The notes: generated from the sequence alone by a model not told the origin. Shown: positions 18,972 through 27,975, counted from the stretch's first letter. The stretch is 64,000 nucleotides of DNA from Streptomyces pinistramenti (GCF_020564935.1 NZ_JAJCXB010000030.1:1-64000), one strand, 5' to 3'. Numbers and translations are program-made.

Positions 18972-19862
18972 ATGAAGGTCTTCGGCGTGGACATCGGCGG
19001 TTCGGGCATCAAGGGCGCCCCGGTCGACCTGGAACGCGGCGATCTCGCCGACGAGCGCCACAAGGTGCTGACACCGCAGCCGGCCACCCCGGACGCGGTC
19101 GCCGACTGCGTCCGGGAGGTCGTCGCGCACTTCGGCTGGACGGGCCCGGTCGGCGCGACCTTCCCCGGCGTGGTCACCGCCGGCGTCACCCGTACCGCCG
19201 CCAACGTCGACACCAGCTGGGTCGACGCCGACGCCGCCACGCTGCTCACAGGCCGCCTCGGCGGCGAGGCCGGCGGCTGCCCGGTGACGCTGCTCAACGA
19301 CGCGGACGCGGCGGGCCTGGCCGAGATGCGCTACGGCGCGGGCCGCGGGCGCCACGGCACGGTCATCGTGCTCACTCTCGGCACCGGCATCGGCAGCGCC
19401 GTCTTCACCGGCGGCCGGCTGGTCCCCAACACCGAACTGGGTCATCTGGAGCTGAACGGCCACGACGCCGAGAAGCGCGCCTCGACCCGCGCCAAGGATG
19501 AGGACGAGCTGAGCTGGCGGCGCTGGGCCCGCCGCGTCGAGAAGTACCTCACTCACGTGGAGATGCTGTTCTCGCCCGAGCTGTTCGTGATCGGCGGCGG
19601 GGTGAGCCGCAAGGCGGAGAAGTTCCTGCCGCTGATCGAGGGCCTCAGCGCCGAGGTCGTACCGGCTCAGCTTCAGAACAATGCGGGGATTGTGGGGGCC
19701 GCGATGGCTGCGCACGCCGCTCGGGCTGGCGGGCCACCTGACGCGGACGGTTCCCCGGCGACCGGGCCGGCCGCGGCCGGCCCGCAGGGGCATCCTGACC
19801 GGCCGCGGGCCGCCGGCCCTGGGGTCGACTCGCCGGTCGGCTGGCCCGACGCCGAACGATGA
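18972..19862 (+). CDS. ppgK: Polyphosphate glucokinase
   Basis: A 296-residue ROK-family sugar kinase that phosphorylates glucose with polyphosphate or ATP. The N-terminal phosphate loop FGVDIGGSGIKGAPVD, LLNDADAAGLAE, VLTLGTGIGSAV, NTELGHLEL and FVIGGGVSRKAEKFLP are intact. Actinobacterial PPGKs usually stop soon after the NNAGIVGAAMAA segment. Here the frame continues for about 45 Pro/Gly/Ala-rich residues that overlap the 3' end of the convergent DUF6542 gene by 218 bp. I infer loss of the ancestral stop codon; the catalytic domain is unaffected. The start lies 6 bases from a -10 element (leaderless). Confidence 0.9.
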   Translation: MKVFGVDIGGSGIKGAPVDLERGDLADERHKVLTPQPATPDAVADCVREVVAHFGWTGPVGATFPGVVTAGVTRTAANVDTSWVDADAATLLTGRLGGEAGGCPVTLLNDADAAGLAEMRYGAGRGRHGTVIVLTLGTGIGSAVFTGGRLVPNTELGHLELNGHDAEKRASTRAKDEDELSWRRWARRVEKYLTHVEMLFSPELFVIGGGVSRKAEKFLPLIEGLSAEVVPAQLQNNAGIVGAAMAAHAARAGGPPDADGSPATGPAAAGPQGHPDRPRAAGPGVDSPVGWPDAER

Positions 19863-20481
19863 GCACCACCTTGCGCACCAGCACCAGCAGCCCGCAGACC
19901 AGCGTGCCGGCATAGAGCCAGCCCGCGTTCAGCGCCAGCACCGTGAAGACACCCATCAGCAGCTCGCCGAACCCGCCGGAACCGCGGTGGATCGGCACCG
20001 CGCCCAACGTGAAGGCGATCGGCAGCGCGATCGGCGCCGCAATCAGGTCGTACGGCCGCACCCACAGGCCGGCACCCACCGCGACCAGCAGGAAGAACAC
20101 GCCGTACGCGGTCTGCGCGCCGTCGAAGAGGAACTGGTCGAGCGCGGCGAACGCGAGCAGGGCGAGGGTGCTGAGCAGTCCGCAGCCCAGGCCGGTCAGC
20201 TTCGGCGCCGGCATCCGGCGCAGAAAGGCGACCAGCGGCGCCAGCGGCGGCCTGCGCCGCACCCCGGCACGGTAGACGGCCGCCGAGCCCGGCGCGGCCC
20301 GCTCGCCCCCGGAGCCCTCGGCCCGGCTGCCGCGCGGCTCGTCCGCCCGGCCTCGCGGCCGCCCGCCAGGACGCTCGTTCACGGACACCGCGGGGCGGGG
20401 GAGCCGGGCATCCTGGCCGGTGAGCGACCTGCTGCTCCCGGGCGGGCGGTGCTGAGGGGTGCGCGCTTCGTGTTGCTCCAC
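19645..20481 (-). CDS. DUF6542-type membrane protein
   Basis: A 278-residue protein with a long charged N-terminus and four hydrophobic helices between about residues 95 and 205. Motifs are LTGLGCGLLSTLALLAFAAL, then FDGAQTAYGVFFLLVAVG and VRPYDLIAAPIALP, and FGELLMGVFTVLALNAGWL. A basic Pro/Arg-rich tail follows. In Streptomyces this gene sits between ppgK and ychF and its function is unknown. The C-terminal tail is antisense to the extended end of ppgK. The start is a GTG without a clear ribosome site, so an internal start is possible; the helical region is secure. Confidence 0.75.
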   Translation of the reverse strand: MEQHEARTPQHRPPGSSRSLTGQDARLPRPAVSVNERPGGRPRGRADEPRGSRAEGSGGERAAPGSAAVYRAGVRRRPPLAPLVAFLRRMPAPKLTGLGCGLLSTLALLAFAALDQFLFDGAQTAYGVFFLLVAVGAGLWVRPYDLIAAPIALPIAFTLGAVPIHRGSGGFGELLMGVFTVLALNAGWLYAGTLVCGLLVLVRKVVLIVRRRASRPASRPQGRRPAAGQDAPAGRPRPARSPGNRPRQVARQPERRAQPSRPPQSPHCSEAEPVRPRR

Positions 20482-20598
20482 TCGCCAACGGTAGGCCGCT
20501 AAGTGGTATTAACAGGCTTCGGGACACGCCCTTTCCCCGAGGTAGACGGTGCGTTCGGCGGACGGCACCGGGCCGGGCGGAGTGCCGCGCCCGCCCCG

Positions 20599-20604
20599 TA
20601 GACT
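20599..20604 (+). promoter_or_regulatory. -10 element upstream of ychF
   Basis: TAGACT lies about 65 bases before the ychF start codon and is the best -10 candidate. Unlike the leaderless genes nearby, this one would have a leader with a GGGAAG ribosome site. Confidence 0.4.
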
Positions 20605-20668
20605 GGTGGATCGGCCCCCACGGGAGCCGTGTCAGCCCTCCACCGCCTCGCTCCGGGAAGTCGCCACC

Positions 20669-21757
20669 GTGTCGCTCACGATCGGAATCGTCGGTCTGCC
20701 GAATGTCGGCAAGTCGACCCTGTTCAACGCCCTGACCAAGAACGACGTGCTGGCGGCCAACTACCCGTTCGCCACCATCGAGCCGAACGTCGGCGTCGTC
20801 GGCGTCCCCGACACCCGTCTGGCCACCCTCGCCGGGATCTTCGGCTCGCAGAAGATCCTCCCCGCCACCGTCGACTTCGTCGACATCGCGGGCATCGTCC
20901 GCGGCGCGTCCGAGGGAGAGGGCCTGGGCAACAAGTTCCTCGCGAACATCCGCGAGTCCGACGCGATCTGCCAGGTCATCCGCGCCTTCAAGGACGAGAA
21001 CGTCGTCCACGTCGACGGCAAGGTCTCGCCCAAGGACGACATCGAGACCATCAACACCGAGCTGATCCTCGCCGACCTCCAGACCGTCGAGAAGGTGCTG
21101 CCGCGTCTGGTCAAGGAGTCCCGGATCCAGAAGGACAAGGCCGTCCAGGTCAAGGCCGTCGAAGAGGTCAAGGCGATCCTGGAGGACGGCCGCACCCTCT
21201 TCTCCGCCGGCATCACCAAGGAGTCAGAGAAGGGTGAGCTGCTGCGTGACCTGCACCTCCTCACCACCAAGCCGTTCCTCTACGTCTTCAACGTCGACGA
21301 GGACGAGCTGACCGACGACGACTTCAAGAACGAGCAGCGCGCCCTGGTCGCCCCCGCCGAGGCCATCTTCCTCAACGCCAAGCTGGAGGCCGACCTCGCC
21401 GAGCTGGACGACGAGGAGGCCCTCGAACTCCTCCAGTCCGTCGGCCAGGAAGAGCCCGGCCTCGCCACCCTCGCCCACGTCGGCTTCAACACCCTCGGCC
21501 TCCAGACGTACCTGACGGCCGGCCCCAAGGAAACCCGCGCCTGGACCATCAAGAAGGGCGCCACCGCCCCCGAGGCCGCCGGCGTCATCCACACCGACTT
21601 CCAAAAGGGCTTCATCAAGGCCGAGGTCATCTCCTTCGCCGACCTCGTCGAAGCCGGCTCGGTCGCCGACGCCCGCTCGGCTGGCAAGGCCCGCATGGAG
21701 GGCAAGGACTATGTGATGCAGGACGGGGATGTGGTGGAGTTCCGGTTCAACGTCTAA
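20669..21757 (+). CDS. ychF: Redox-regulated ATPase YchF (OLA1/Obg family)
   Basis: A 362-residue P-loop protein, ribosome- and proteasome-associated in characterised members, that hydrolyses ATP rather than GTP. The P-loop is GLPNVGKST at residues 9-17. Switch II is the DFVDIAGIVRG block, a coiled-coil follows, and the C-terminal TGS domain ends AGKARMEGKDYVMQDGDVVE then FRFNV. The GTG at 20669 follows GGGAAG. The last codons and stop are duplicated 13.9 kb away (35605-35618), so this gene appears to be the integration target of the genomic island that begins at its stop codon. The protein is full length. Confidence 0.95.
   Translation: MSLTIGIVGLPNVGKSTLFNALTKNDVLAANYPFATIEPNVGVVGVPDTRLATLAGIFGSQKILPATVDFVDIAGIVRGASEGEGLGNKFLANIRESDAICQVIRAFKDENVVHVDGKVSPKDDIETINTELILADLQTVEKVLPRLVKESRIQKDKAVQVKAVEEVKAILEDGRTLFSAGITKESEKGELLRDLHLLTTKPFLYVFNVDEDELTDDDFKNEQRALVAPAEAIFLNAKLEADLAELDDEEALELLQSVGQEEPGLATLAHVGFNTLGLQTYLTAGPKETRAWTIKKGATAPEAAGVIHTDFQKGFIKAEVISFADLVEAGSVADARSAGKARMEGKDYVMQDGDVVEFRFNV
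21740..21753 (+). repeat. Direct repeat, putative att site in ychF 3' end
   Basis: TTCCGGTTCAACGT, identical to 35605-35618. Here it reads FRFNV plus the ychF stop codon (GTC TAA). Confidence 0.7.
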
Positions 21758-22805
21758 GACGTCCGGCGAAAGGCCGTCTGACCTGCGGCGGAGCAGGTTG
21801 GGCGGCCTTTGCGGTCCGCACAGAGTCCGCAGCGTGCTGGATGAGCCCGGCACGCGGCGGAGCGGTTACGTCGCTTCGTCGACCTGCGGTCGGGCATCGG
21901 CGGACCGGTCCGCGTACGCCTTGTCGACGGCGGCCCGGGTCCGCTCCTCGGAGTCGGGCCACAGGTGGGTGTAGATGTTCAGCGTCATGGCCGCGTTGGT
22001 GTGGCCGAGGTGCTCGGAGACCGTCTTCACGGACTCGCCGTGCTTGATCAGCAGGCTGGCGTAGTGGTGCCACGCGGTGGGCGTAGACCTGCTCGATCCA
22101 GCCCGCCTTGAAGGCGGCCAGGTCGGCGCGGAAGTTGGCCATCGAGGCGCCGTACGGTGCGACCACGCCGCCGGACTGGTCCGGCACGGACTGGCAGCCG
22201 TGGACGAGCCGGCCGCCGAGGGCGGCGTGGGCCTTGATGGACTCGATCCGGCGGTGCTCGTTGAACCAGCCGCCGTAGTAGACCTCGTCGAGCATCCCGC
22301 CCCTCTCGTCGTCCAGGTCGAAGACGACGGAGGTGGCGGCGGGGAAGAACCAGCACGGGCCGACGTTGGAGATGTGCCCGTCCAGTTCGACCTTGTTGAG
22401 CGCCATGAGCGTGGCGGCCTCACGGAGCATCCGCAGGTGGTCGGCGGTGATCTGCGGGAGTCCGAGGCCCGCGAGGTGCTCGTCGCGGAACAGGTACGCG
22501 TACACCTCATACGCGGTGGCCAGTACCCGGGCGGCATCTGCGGTGGACTCGCTGTGCTGCTTGATGAAGTCGAGCGCGAGTTGCTCGACCGTGCTCTCTG
22601 CCGTCTCATCCACGTCCAGGAGCTGAGCCTTGATCAGCTCCCAGTCGGCGACGAGCCAGCTGTGGGCCTCGAAGCGGAAGAAGTACTCGGCCGGGTCGAT
22701 GGTGATGCGCCGGCGGTCGACCTGGATACCGGGCAGGCGGCTCCAGTGCGGGTCGAACGCCTCGGGCAGCTCGACCGTGATGGCCGAGGTGTCGATGGTG
22801 GTCAC
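21747..22805 (-). CDS. Hypothetical protein, 3' end replaced by fusion to integrase remnant
   Basis: The first 240 or so codons (22805 down to about 22080) encode a soluble protein starting MTTIDTSAITVELPEAFDPH with segments such as DPAEYFFRFEAHSWLVADWE and LFRDEHLAGLGLP. I recognise no family. At about 22080 the frame runs into DNA whose other frame encodes a tyrosine integrase tail; the remaining 110 Arg/Pro-rich residues are therefore out-of-frame sequence, ending only inside the last codons of ychF. The protein has most likely lost its own C-terminus in a deletion that joined the two genes. It is divergent from the HTH regulator pseudogene at 23030. Confidence 0.5.
   Translation of the reverse strand: MTTIDTSAITVELPEAFDPHWSRLPGIQVDRRRITIDPAEYFFRFEAHSWLVADWELIKAQLLDVDETAESTVEQLALDFIKQHSESTADAARVLATAYEVYAYLFRDEHLAGLGLPQITADHLRMLREAATLMALNKVELDGHISNVGPCWFFPAATSVVFDLDDERGGMLDEVYYGGWFNEHRRIESIKAHAALGGRLVHGCQSVPDQSGGVVAPYGASMANFRADLAAFKAGWIEQVYAHRVAPLRQPADQARRVREDGLRAPRPHQRGHDAEHLHPPVARLRGADPGRRRQGVRGPVRRCPTAGRRSDVTAPPRAGLIQHAADSVRTAKAAQPAPPQVRRPFAGRLRR
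21769..21810 (+). terminator. Hairpin after ychF
   Basis: AAAGGCCG (21769-21776) pairs with CGGCCTTT (21803-21810), and an inner ACCTGC/GCAGGT stem extends the structure. It lies 12 bases past the ychF stop, on the island side of the repeat. Confidence 0.55.
21866..22080 (-). pseudogene. Tyrosine recombinase (phage-type integrase), C-terminal remnant
   Basis: About 70 codons give HHYASLLIKHGESVKTVSEH, then LGHTNAAMTLNIYTHLWPD and SEERTRAAVDKAYADR. These are the last part of the catalytic domain of actinomycete site-specific integrases: the histidine of the LGH box and the nucleophilic tyrosine of IYTH remain. The two-thirds upstream, including the first catalytic arginine and the DNA-binding domain, are missing and replaced by an unrelated gene. 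No start codon belongs to it. Its position directly beside the putative att site in ychF is where an integrase gene is expected in an integrated element. Confidence 0.8.
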
Positions 22806-23029
22806 CGTGTCTCCGTCTCTGATCGGCCGGGGTCGGGCACAGGAATGCCCGAACCTGGTGTGTACGTACGGAACTTCGAGGAGCCGCCCGGACCAAGGGG
22901 GGAGCCTGGATGACGGTCGCGTCGTTCCGGGCGGCTGCTGATAAGTGAACTGGTGGTCACGCTCAGTCGGTACGGTGGAAGACAGTTGAAGCGGTATACG
23001 CGGTTTACAGCTCCGGAGCGGAGGTGATC

Positions 23030-24385
23030 GTGGCGGCGGGGAGAGACCCCAACTCGCGTCTGCGCGCCGTCATCGACGCGGCCGACTGCACCTACGAGGC
23101 CCTGGCCAGAGACGTGCGCCGCATCGCCGCCGAGAACGGAGAGATCCTCCAGACCAACAAGTCGGCCATCTCGCACTGGGTGAACGGTGCCCGCACTCCA
23201 TCGGGCCGGGTCGGTCAGTACCTGGCCGAGGCCCTCTCCCGCAGAGCAGGACGCACGGTCACCTGGACCGAGATCGGCTTCCCTGCCAGTGACACCGAAG
23301 AGGCGGCGGAATCCGACCCCGTCCTCGCCGCCACCGACCTGGGCCGAGCCGACGTCGAACGCCGCCGCTTCCTCGCCATCGCGGCCTTCACCACCGCCGG
23401 CGTCACCATGCCGCTCGGCTACGACCACGAAGCCACCGCCCGTATGCTCCGTGCCCGCACCGGTGTGTCCGTGGTCGGGGTGGAGGATGTGGACGTCGTA
23501 CGCCAGATCACCGCGGCCTTCAGCGCAGCCGACGAGCGCCTCGGCGGCGGACACGGCCTGACCACCGTCACCGCGTACCTCGCCGACACCGCCGCCCCCA
23601 TACTCCGGGGGCGATTCCCCAGCGAGCTTTACGTCGGGCCGCTTTCGGCGCGGTCGCCGAACTCGCCTATCTCGCAGGGTGGAAGCACCATGACCTCGGC
23701 CAGGAAGGTGCCGCCCAGCGCTACTACCAGGTCGGCTACCAACTCGCCTGCGAAGCCGACCCCCACGGCCACGCCGCCTGGATGATGCGCGCCCTCGCCT
23801 ACCAGGCCCTGAGCCTCAAACAGCCCCACCACTGCGTCGACCTCGTCGAAGGCGCCCTCACCCGCGGTCTTGGTCACGTGGACGGCCAGACCGAGGCGCT
23901 GCTTCACATCACCCACGCGCCGCGCCTTCGCCACGATCGATGAGAAGCCCGCAGCGGCCCGTGCCCTGCTCTCCGCCGAGGACGCCCTGCTCCGCGACGA
24001 CGGCTCTCAGCCCAGCTTCTCCCTCGTCAGCGGGCCGGCCGCCGGGACCGTCACCAGCCATACGGCTCGTACGCTCACCGCCCTCGCCGATCACGTCGGC
24101 ACCGAGCAGCAGCACCGGGACGCGCTCGTCCGTTGGGATCCCGAGAAGTTCAAGCGCGTCCACGCCCTCACCCAGGCCGACCTCGGCGACAGCCTCGCCG
24201 CCCAGGCCCGTGCCGACGAAGCCGTCGCCGCCTGGACCCAGACCCTGACCCTCATGGAGGGCATGACCTCCGACCGCACGCGCAAGGCGATCACCTCGAT
24301 CCGCTCCACCCTCGCGGTCTACCAGCGACGCAAAGTGCCGGGCGCCGCAGAACTCGCCCGCCGCGCCCGCGAAGCCCTGGCCTAA
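23030..24385 (+). pseudogene. HTH (XRE-type) regulator with TPR-like domain, two frameshifts
   Basis: The N-terminal 70 residues are a Cro/CI-type helix-turn-helix (TNKSAISHWVNGARTPSGR). They are followed by a linker, a twin-Arg-like hydrophobic stretch (RRRFLAIAAFTTAGVTMPLG) and an alpha-helical TPR-like region. The frame breaks near 23630, where one base seems lost. The true sequence continues in another frame (AVAELAYLAGWKHHDLGQEG and on) to about 23915, where one extra base restores the original frame (ATIDEKPAAARALLSAEDAL to the end at 24385). Intact relatives are about 450 residues. GGAGG precedes GTG 23030. Two compensating indels leave a 95-residue out-of-frame segment, so the product is probably inactive unless these are assembly errors. 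Confidence 0.75.
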
Positions 24386-24419
24386 CGTGCCCGACACCCG
24401 CCCGACGAAGGGAATCCCC

Positions 24420-24917
24420 GTGCCCCGGCCGACCGACGCCCAGTCGAAGGCCCTCAAGCCGGCACTCGAATCGATGACCCTGCTGGTCGCCGCGGTCATC
24501 GTCCACGACAAGGCCACCAATCGCGTCGTCCTTCTCCAGCGCAGCGAAAACGCCAAGTTTGCCCAGGGCATGTGGGACCTGCCCGTCGGGAAGAGCGAGC
24601 CCGGCGAGCCGATCACGGAAACCGCCGTCCGCGAGCTTTACGAAGACACCGGCCTCACCGTGAAGCCCGAGTCCCGCAAGGTTGCCCACATCATCCATGG
24701 CGCCTGGGGCGTGGCGGCCCCCAACGGCTTTCTCACTGTTGTCTTCGCCGCTCATGAATGGACCGGCGAATCCGAGAACCGCGAACCTCGCAAGCATTCC
24801 CAAGTCTGCTGGGTCGACGCCGATGCCATCCCCGAATTCTTCGTTGACACCACCGCCAGTGCTCTGCACCAGTATCTGATGGGAACTTCTTGGGTATCAC
24901 TGGATGGCTGGAACTAG
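24420..24917 (+). CDS. Nudix hydrolase
   Basis: A 165-residue Nudix-fold protein. The catalytic box reads GKSEPGEPITETAVRELYED followed by TGL (about residues 60-82), with the REL..E core that binds Mg2+. It should hydrolyse a nucleoside diphosphate linked to another moiety; the substrate is unknown. GAAGGGA precedes GTG 24420, which is preferred to GTG 24387 directly behind the previous stop. The last codons and TAG stop overlap the left end of the neighbouring IS5 element, so the original 3' end may have been altered by that insertion. Nudix genes are frequent passengers of actinomycete integrative elements. Confidence 0.8.
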   Translation: MPRPTDAQSKALKPALESMTLLVAAVIVHDKATNRVVLLQRSENAKFAQGMWDLPVGKSEPGEPITETAVRELYEDTGLTVKPESRKVAHIIHGAWGVAAPNGFLTVVFAAHEWTGESENREPRKHSQVCWVDADAIPEFFVDTTASALHQYLMGTSWVSLDGWN

Positions 24918-25916
24918 GACTTGTCCGGCGGATCATGCGCGGAGCCAGATGGTGAGGGCTGCGGCGGTGGCGGTGCCGACGTAGATGTAGCGGCGCTTGT
25001 CGTAGCGGGTGGCCACGGCCCGGTGCTGTTTGAGCCGGTTGATGGCCCGCTTGACGGTGTTGCGTTTCTTGTACCGCTCTTCGTCGAAGCCGGGCGGCCG
25101 TCCGCCGCGTGCCCCTTTGCGCAGGCGGGCGGCGCGGCTGTCGGTCTTCTCCGGGATCGTGTGTCGGATGCCCCGACGCCGCAGATAGTCGCGGCATGGC
25201 CTGTGCTGTAGGCCTTGTCCGCCGCGACGCAGTCAGGTTTCCTGCGAGGCCTGCCCGGCCCGGGTTTCGGGACGCGGATCTTGTCCAGGACCGGCTTCAA
25301 CTGAGTGCAGTCCGCCCGCTGTCCTGGTGTGACGACCAGGGACAGCGGGCGGCAGCGGCCGTCCGCACTCAGGTGGAGTTTGGTGGTGAACCCGCCGCGC
25401 AAGCGGCCCAGGCCCTCACCTCCCGCACCACTTCCACCAGCCGGGCGTGCAGGCTCTGCCACGGCGATTCATCCTGATGTTCCGTCCTTCGGCCCCTTTG
25501 ACGCGGGGCCGGCGGCAGGTCGGTGCGGGCACCCGCCGCATGCTGGTGCGCGCGCACGATGGTGGAGTCGATCGAGACATCCCAGTCGATCTCCCCACCG
25601 CATCCGCCGCGGCCTGGACCTGCTGGAGCAGACGCTCCCAAGTCCCGTCAGCCGACCACAGCCGGTGCCGTTCATAGACCGTCTTCCACGGCCCGAACCG
25701 TTCAGGAAGGTCACGCCACTGCACGCCGGTCCGCACCCGGTGCAAAATCCCGTCGATCACCTGCCGGTGATCCCGCCACCGACCACAACGCCCGTTGCTC
25801 ACCGGCAGGAACGGCCGCAGCCGTTCCCACTCGACATCACCCAGATCACCCCGCCCCATGTCCACATCAACGACCTGGGCACGCAGTAGTCACATGATCA
25901 GCCGGACAAATCCTAG
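24914..25916. mobile_element. IS5-family element, decayed, with intact termini
   Basis: Ends are near-perfect 24-bp inverted repeats: 24914-24937 begins CTAGGACTTGTCCGGC, and the reverse of 25893-25916 begins CTAGGATTTGTCCGGC (22 of 24 match). CTAG occurs at both outer edges. The transposase inside is broken. Its right end shares the CTAG at 25913-25916 with the next element. Confidence 0.85.
24933..25865 (-). pseudogene. IS5-family transposase, multiple frameshifts
   Basis: The N-terminal helix-turn-helix part (starting at ATG 25865) includes ERLRPFLPVSNGRCGRWRDH and the WRDLPERFGPWKTVYERH block typical of this family. The first catalytic Asp is in DWDVSIDSTIVRAHQHAAG but in a different frame. 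The second Asp (CVAADKAYS) is in a third frame. The C-terminal block with RPPGFDEERYKKRNTVKRAI and the final LTIWLRA is back in the first frame. At least three indels (near 25590, 25420 and 25200) separate these, more than the single programmed shift seen in some IS5 members. The element cannot make its own transposase. Confidence 0.85.
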
Positions 25917-27041
25917 TGACCTGAGTCGGAGATTCGTCGTTGGTTGGGTGTGAGTTGTCCGGGTCCGAAGATTCCGCCGTTGTCGTTGGCTGGTGTCCAA
26001 CGGGCTGTGCTGGAGGGCTGGGGGCGTCGTCGCACGACGGCCCAGGCCCTGGCTCAGCGGTCGCGGATCGTGCTGGAGTGCGTCGACGGGCGCTCGATCA
26101 TGGAAGTGTCGCGTCGGCTGGGGGGTGCCCCGGACACGGTCCGCACCTGGCGGCGGCGCTTCCTCGACCGCGGGCTGGACGGCTTGTGTGACGAGCCGCG
26201 GCCCGGTGTCCCGCGGAAGATCACCGATGCCGATGTCGGGCGTGTGATCGTCAAGACACTGGAAGAGACACCGGCCGGCGCAACCCACTGGTCGACGAGG
26301 TCGATGGCCGCGGCCACGGGAATGTCGCAGTCGGCGATCTCGCGGATCTGGCGGGCGTTCGCTCCGGCCCCGCACCGCACGCAGACGTCTCCGCTGTCCA
26401 CGGATCCGCTGTTCATCGACAAGGTCCGCGACGTCGTCGGCCTCTACCTCGACCCGCCGGAGAAAGCCCTGGTGCTGTGTGTGGACGAGAAGTCGCGGAT
26501 CCAGGCACTGGACCGGTCCCAGCCGGTGCTGCCGATGATGCCCGGCATTCCCGAACGCCGCAGCCACGACTACGTCCGGGCCGGCACCACCACCTTGTTC
26601 GCCGCCCTGGAAGTGGCGACCGGAAAGGTCATCGGATCCCTGCACCGACGGCACCGGGCCATCGAGTTCAAGAAGTTCCTGGCCAAGCTCCACAAGGAAG
26701 TCCCGGCCGGCCTCGACGTGCACCTGATCCTCGACAACTACGCGACCCACAAGACGCCCGACGTGAAGAAGTGGCTGCTGGCACACCCACGGTTCCACCT
26801 GCACTTCACCTCCACGAGCGCATCCTGACTGAACCTGGTCGAGCGGTGGTTCGCCGAACTCACACAGAAAAAGCTCAAGCGCGGCGTCCACCGCTCCGTC
26901 CAGGCCCTCGAACGCGACATCAGAGCATGGCTCGCCGACTGGAACGAACAGCCAAGCCCCTTCACCTGGACCAAAACCGCCGACGAAACCCTCGACAAAG
27001 TCGCCGCCTACTACCACCGAATCTCTGACTCAGGTCACTAG
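25913..27041. mobile_element. IS630-family element
   Basis: Terminal inverted repeats are 25913-25936 (beginning CTAGTGACCTGAGTCGG) and 27018-27041 (its complement with one mismatch). Both ends are in CTAG, the target known for IS630, which duplicates TA. It is inserted in the 3' part of an IS701-family element and abuts the IS5 element on its left. Confidence 0.88.
25944..27041 (+). pseudogene. IS630-family transposase with a nonsense codon before the catalytic Glu
   Basis: The N-terminal HTH region (RTTAQALAQRSRIVLECVDG, then VSRRLGGAPDTVRTWRRRF) is followed by the DDE domain: first Asp in LVLCVDEKSRIQALDRSQP, second in VHLILDNYATHKTPDVKKWL. At 26826-26828 the codon that should encode Trp (SASW-LNLVERWF) is TGA. 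Beyond it the same frame continues without interruption through LNLVERWFAELTQKKLKRGV, which holds the catalytic Glu, to a TAG inside the right inverted repeat. Translation therefore ends before the third catalytic residue. A single TGG to TGA change explains it; the rest is intact, which suggests recent inactivation or readthrough. Confidence 0.88.
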
Positions 27042-27975
27042 TGGAGTCCCGGCCGGGCAGAAGCATATGTAGTAGGCGATATCCGTAGGGTCGGTGAGGG
27101 CGTCGCGCCATCAGCCAGTGGTTCCAGCCCTCGCGCCGCCAGGGCCGGATCGCTGTTGCGGCCCAGTCGTATTCGCGTGGGCCGTGAGCGCCGTCGCCGC
27201 AGCTCAGGCGCGTCCATGCATCGTCGGGGAGCTCGCCGATCAGCTTGTGCGCGCGGGCCTGGCCGAAGAACTCCATGGTCATGACCATCTGCGATTTCGG
27301 CACAGCAAGTACATGAGGGATGTCATGTACTTCCAGCCAGACACGAATCCGGCTTGTCTGCCCATAGGCTTCATCGGCGGTGACCCACCCGAACGGTATT
27401 CCGGACTCCACGGCACGCTTCAGCATGCGCAAGCCCAGGTCGGGTTTCGTGGTGAACTCGACGTCATCACCGATGCCGGCCGCCCGGCAGCGGTCACGGT
27501 TCGATGTCCGTTCCTTCGGAAGATACAGCTCGCGGTCGATCAGCGCCCGACCCTTCCCTGATCCATACGCCAGGAAGACGCCTACCTGAGAATTCTCGAT
27601 CCGCCCGGCCGTTCCTGAATACTGCCGGGCCACGCCCGCCGACCAGACCCCCTTTTTGAGGAATCCCGTCTCATCGGGAATAAGGATTCCCCGCTCGGGA
27701 TCCCCGGGGTGTTCCACCACTGCGTCGCGGACGTCATCACGCATGGCGTCCACGTCCCATAAGCAGTGGTTCAGCAGACGCTGCATGCCCTGAGGGCCGT
27801 CGTCCCCGGCAGCCTCCGCCAGGGTCCAGCCGTTCTTCCGCTCCGTCTCACTGGGCAGTCCCCGCAGGTAGGACACCATCCGTCGCCGAGGCTCCACCCG
27901 GCCGAACCGGTCCGCGAACCTCGCCACGAAGTCGTCGAACGCACCTGGCCAGCCGTCAGTTATCTCTTCACCCAC
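27042..27975 (-). pseudogene. IS701-family transposase, frameshifted and 3'-truncated
   Basis: About 300 in-frame codons from MGEEITDGWPGAFDDFVARF carry the IS701 pattern: ERKNGWTLAEAAG, GILIPDETGFLKKGVWSAGV (first catalytic Asp), RQYSGTAGRIENSQVGVFLA and FGWVTADEAYGQ (second Asp). Near 27104 a one-base shift moves the true sequence (ALTDPTDIAYYICFCPAGT) to another frame. Sequence then stops at the IS630 boundary, so the catalytic Glu region (SRWAVEECFQ in its relative at 32668) is absent. It is similar to, but clearly diverged from, the full-length IS701 transposase 5 kb downstream. Confidence 0.85.

Noticed and set aside
21740..21840. A tRNA gene as integration target
   Set aside because: No cloverleaf-like sequence is present at either island end; the duplicated sequence is the protein-coding end of ychF.
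24733..25197. A 154-codon minus-strand frame inside IS5
   Set aside because: It is a shifted reading of the transposase C-terminus and continues into the antisense of the Nudix gene.
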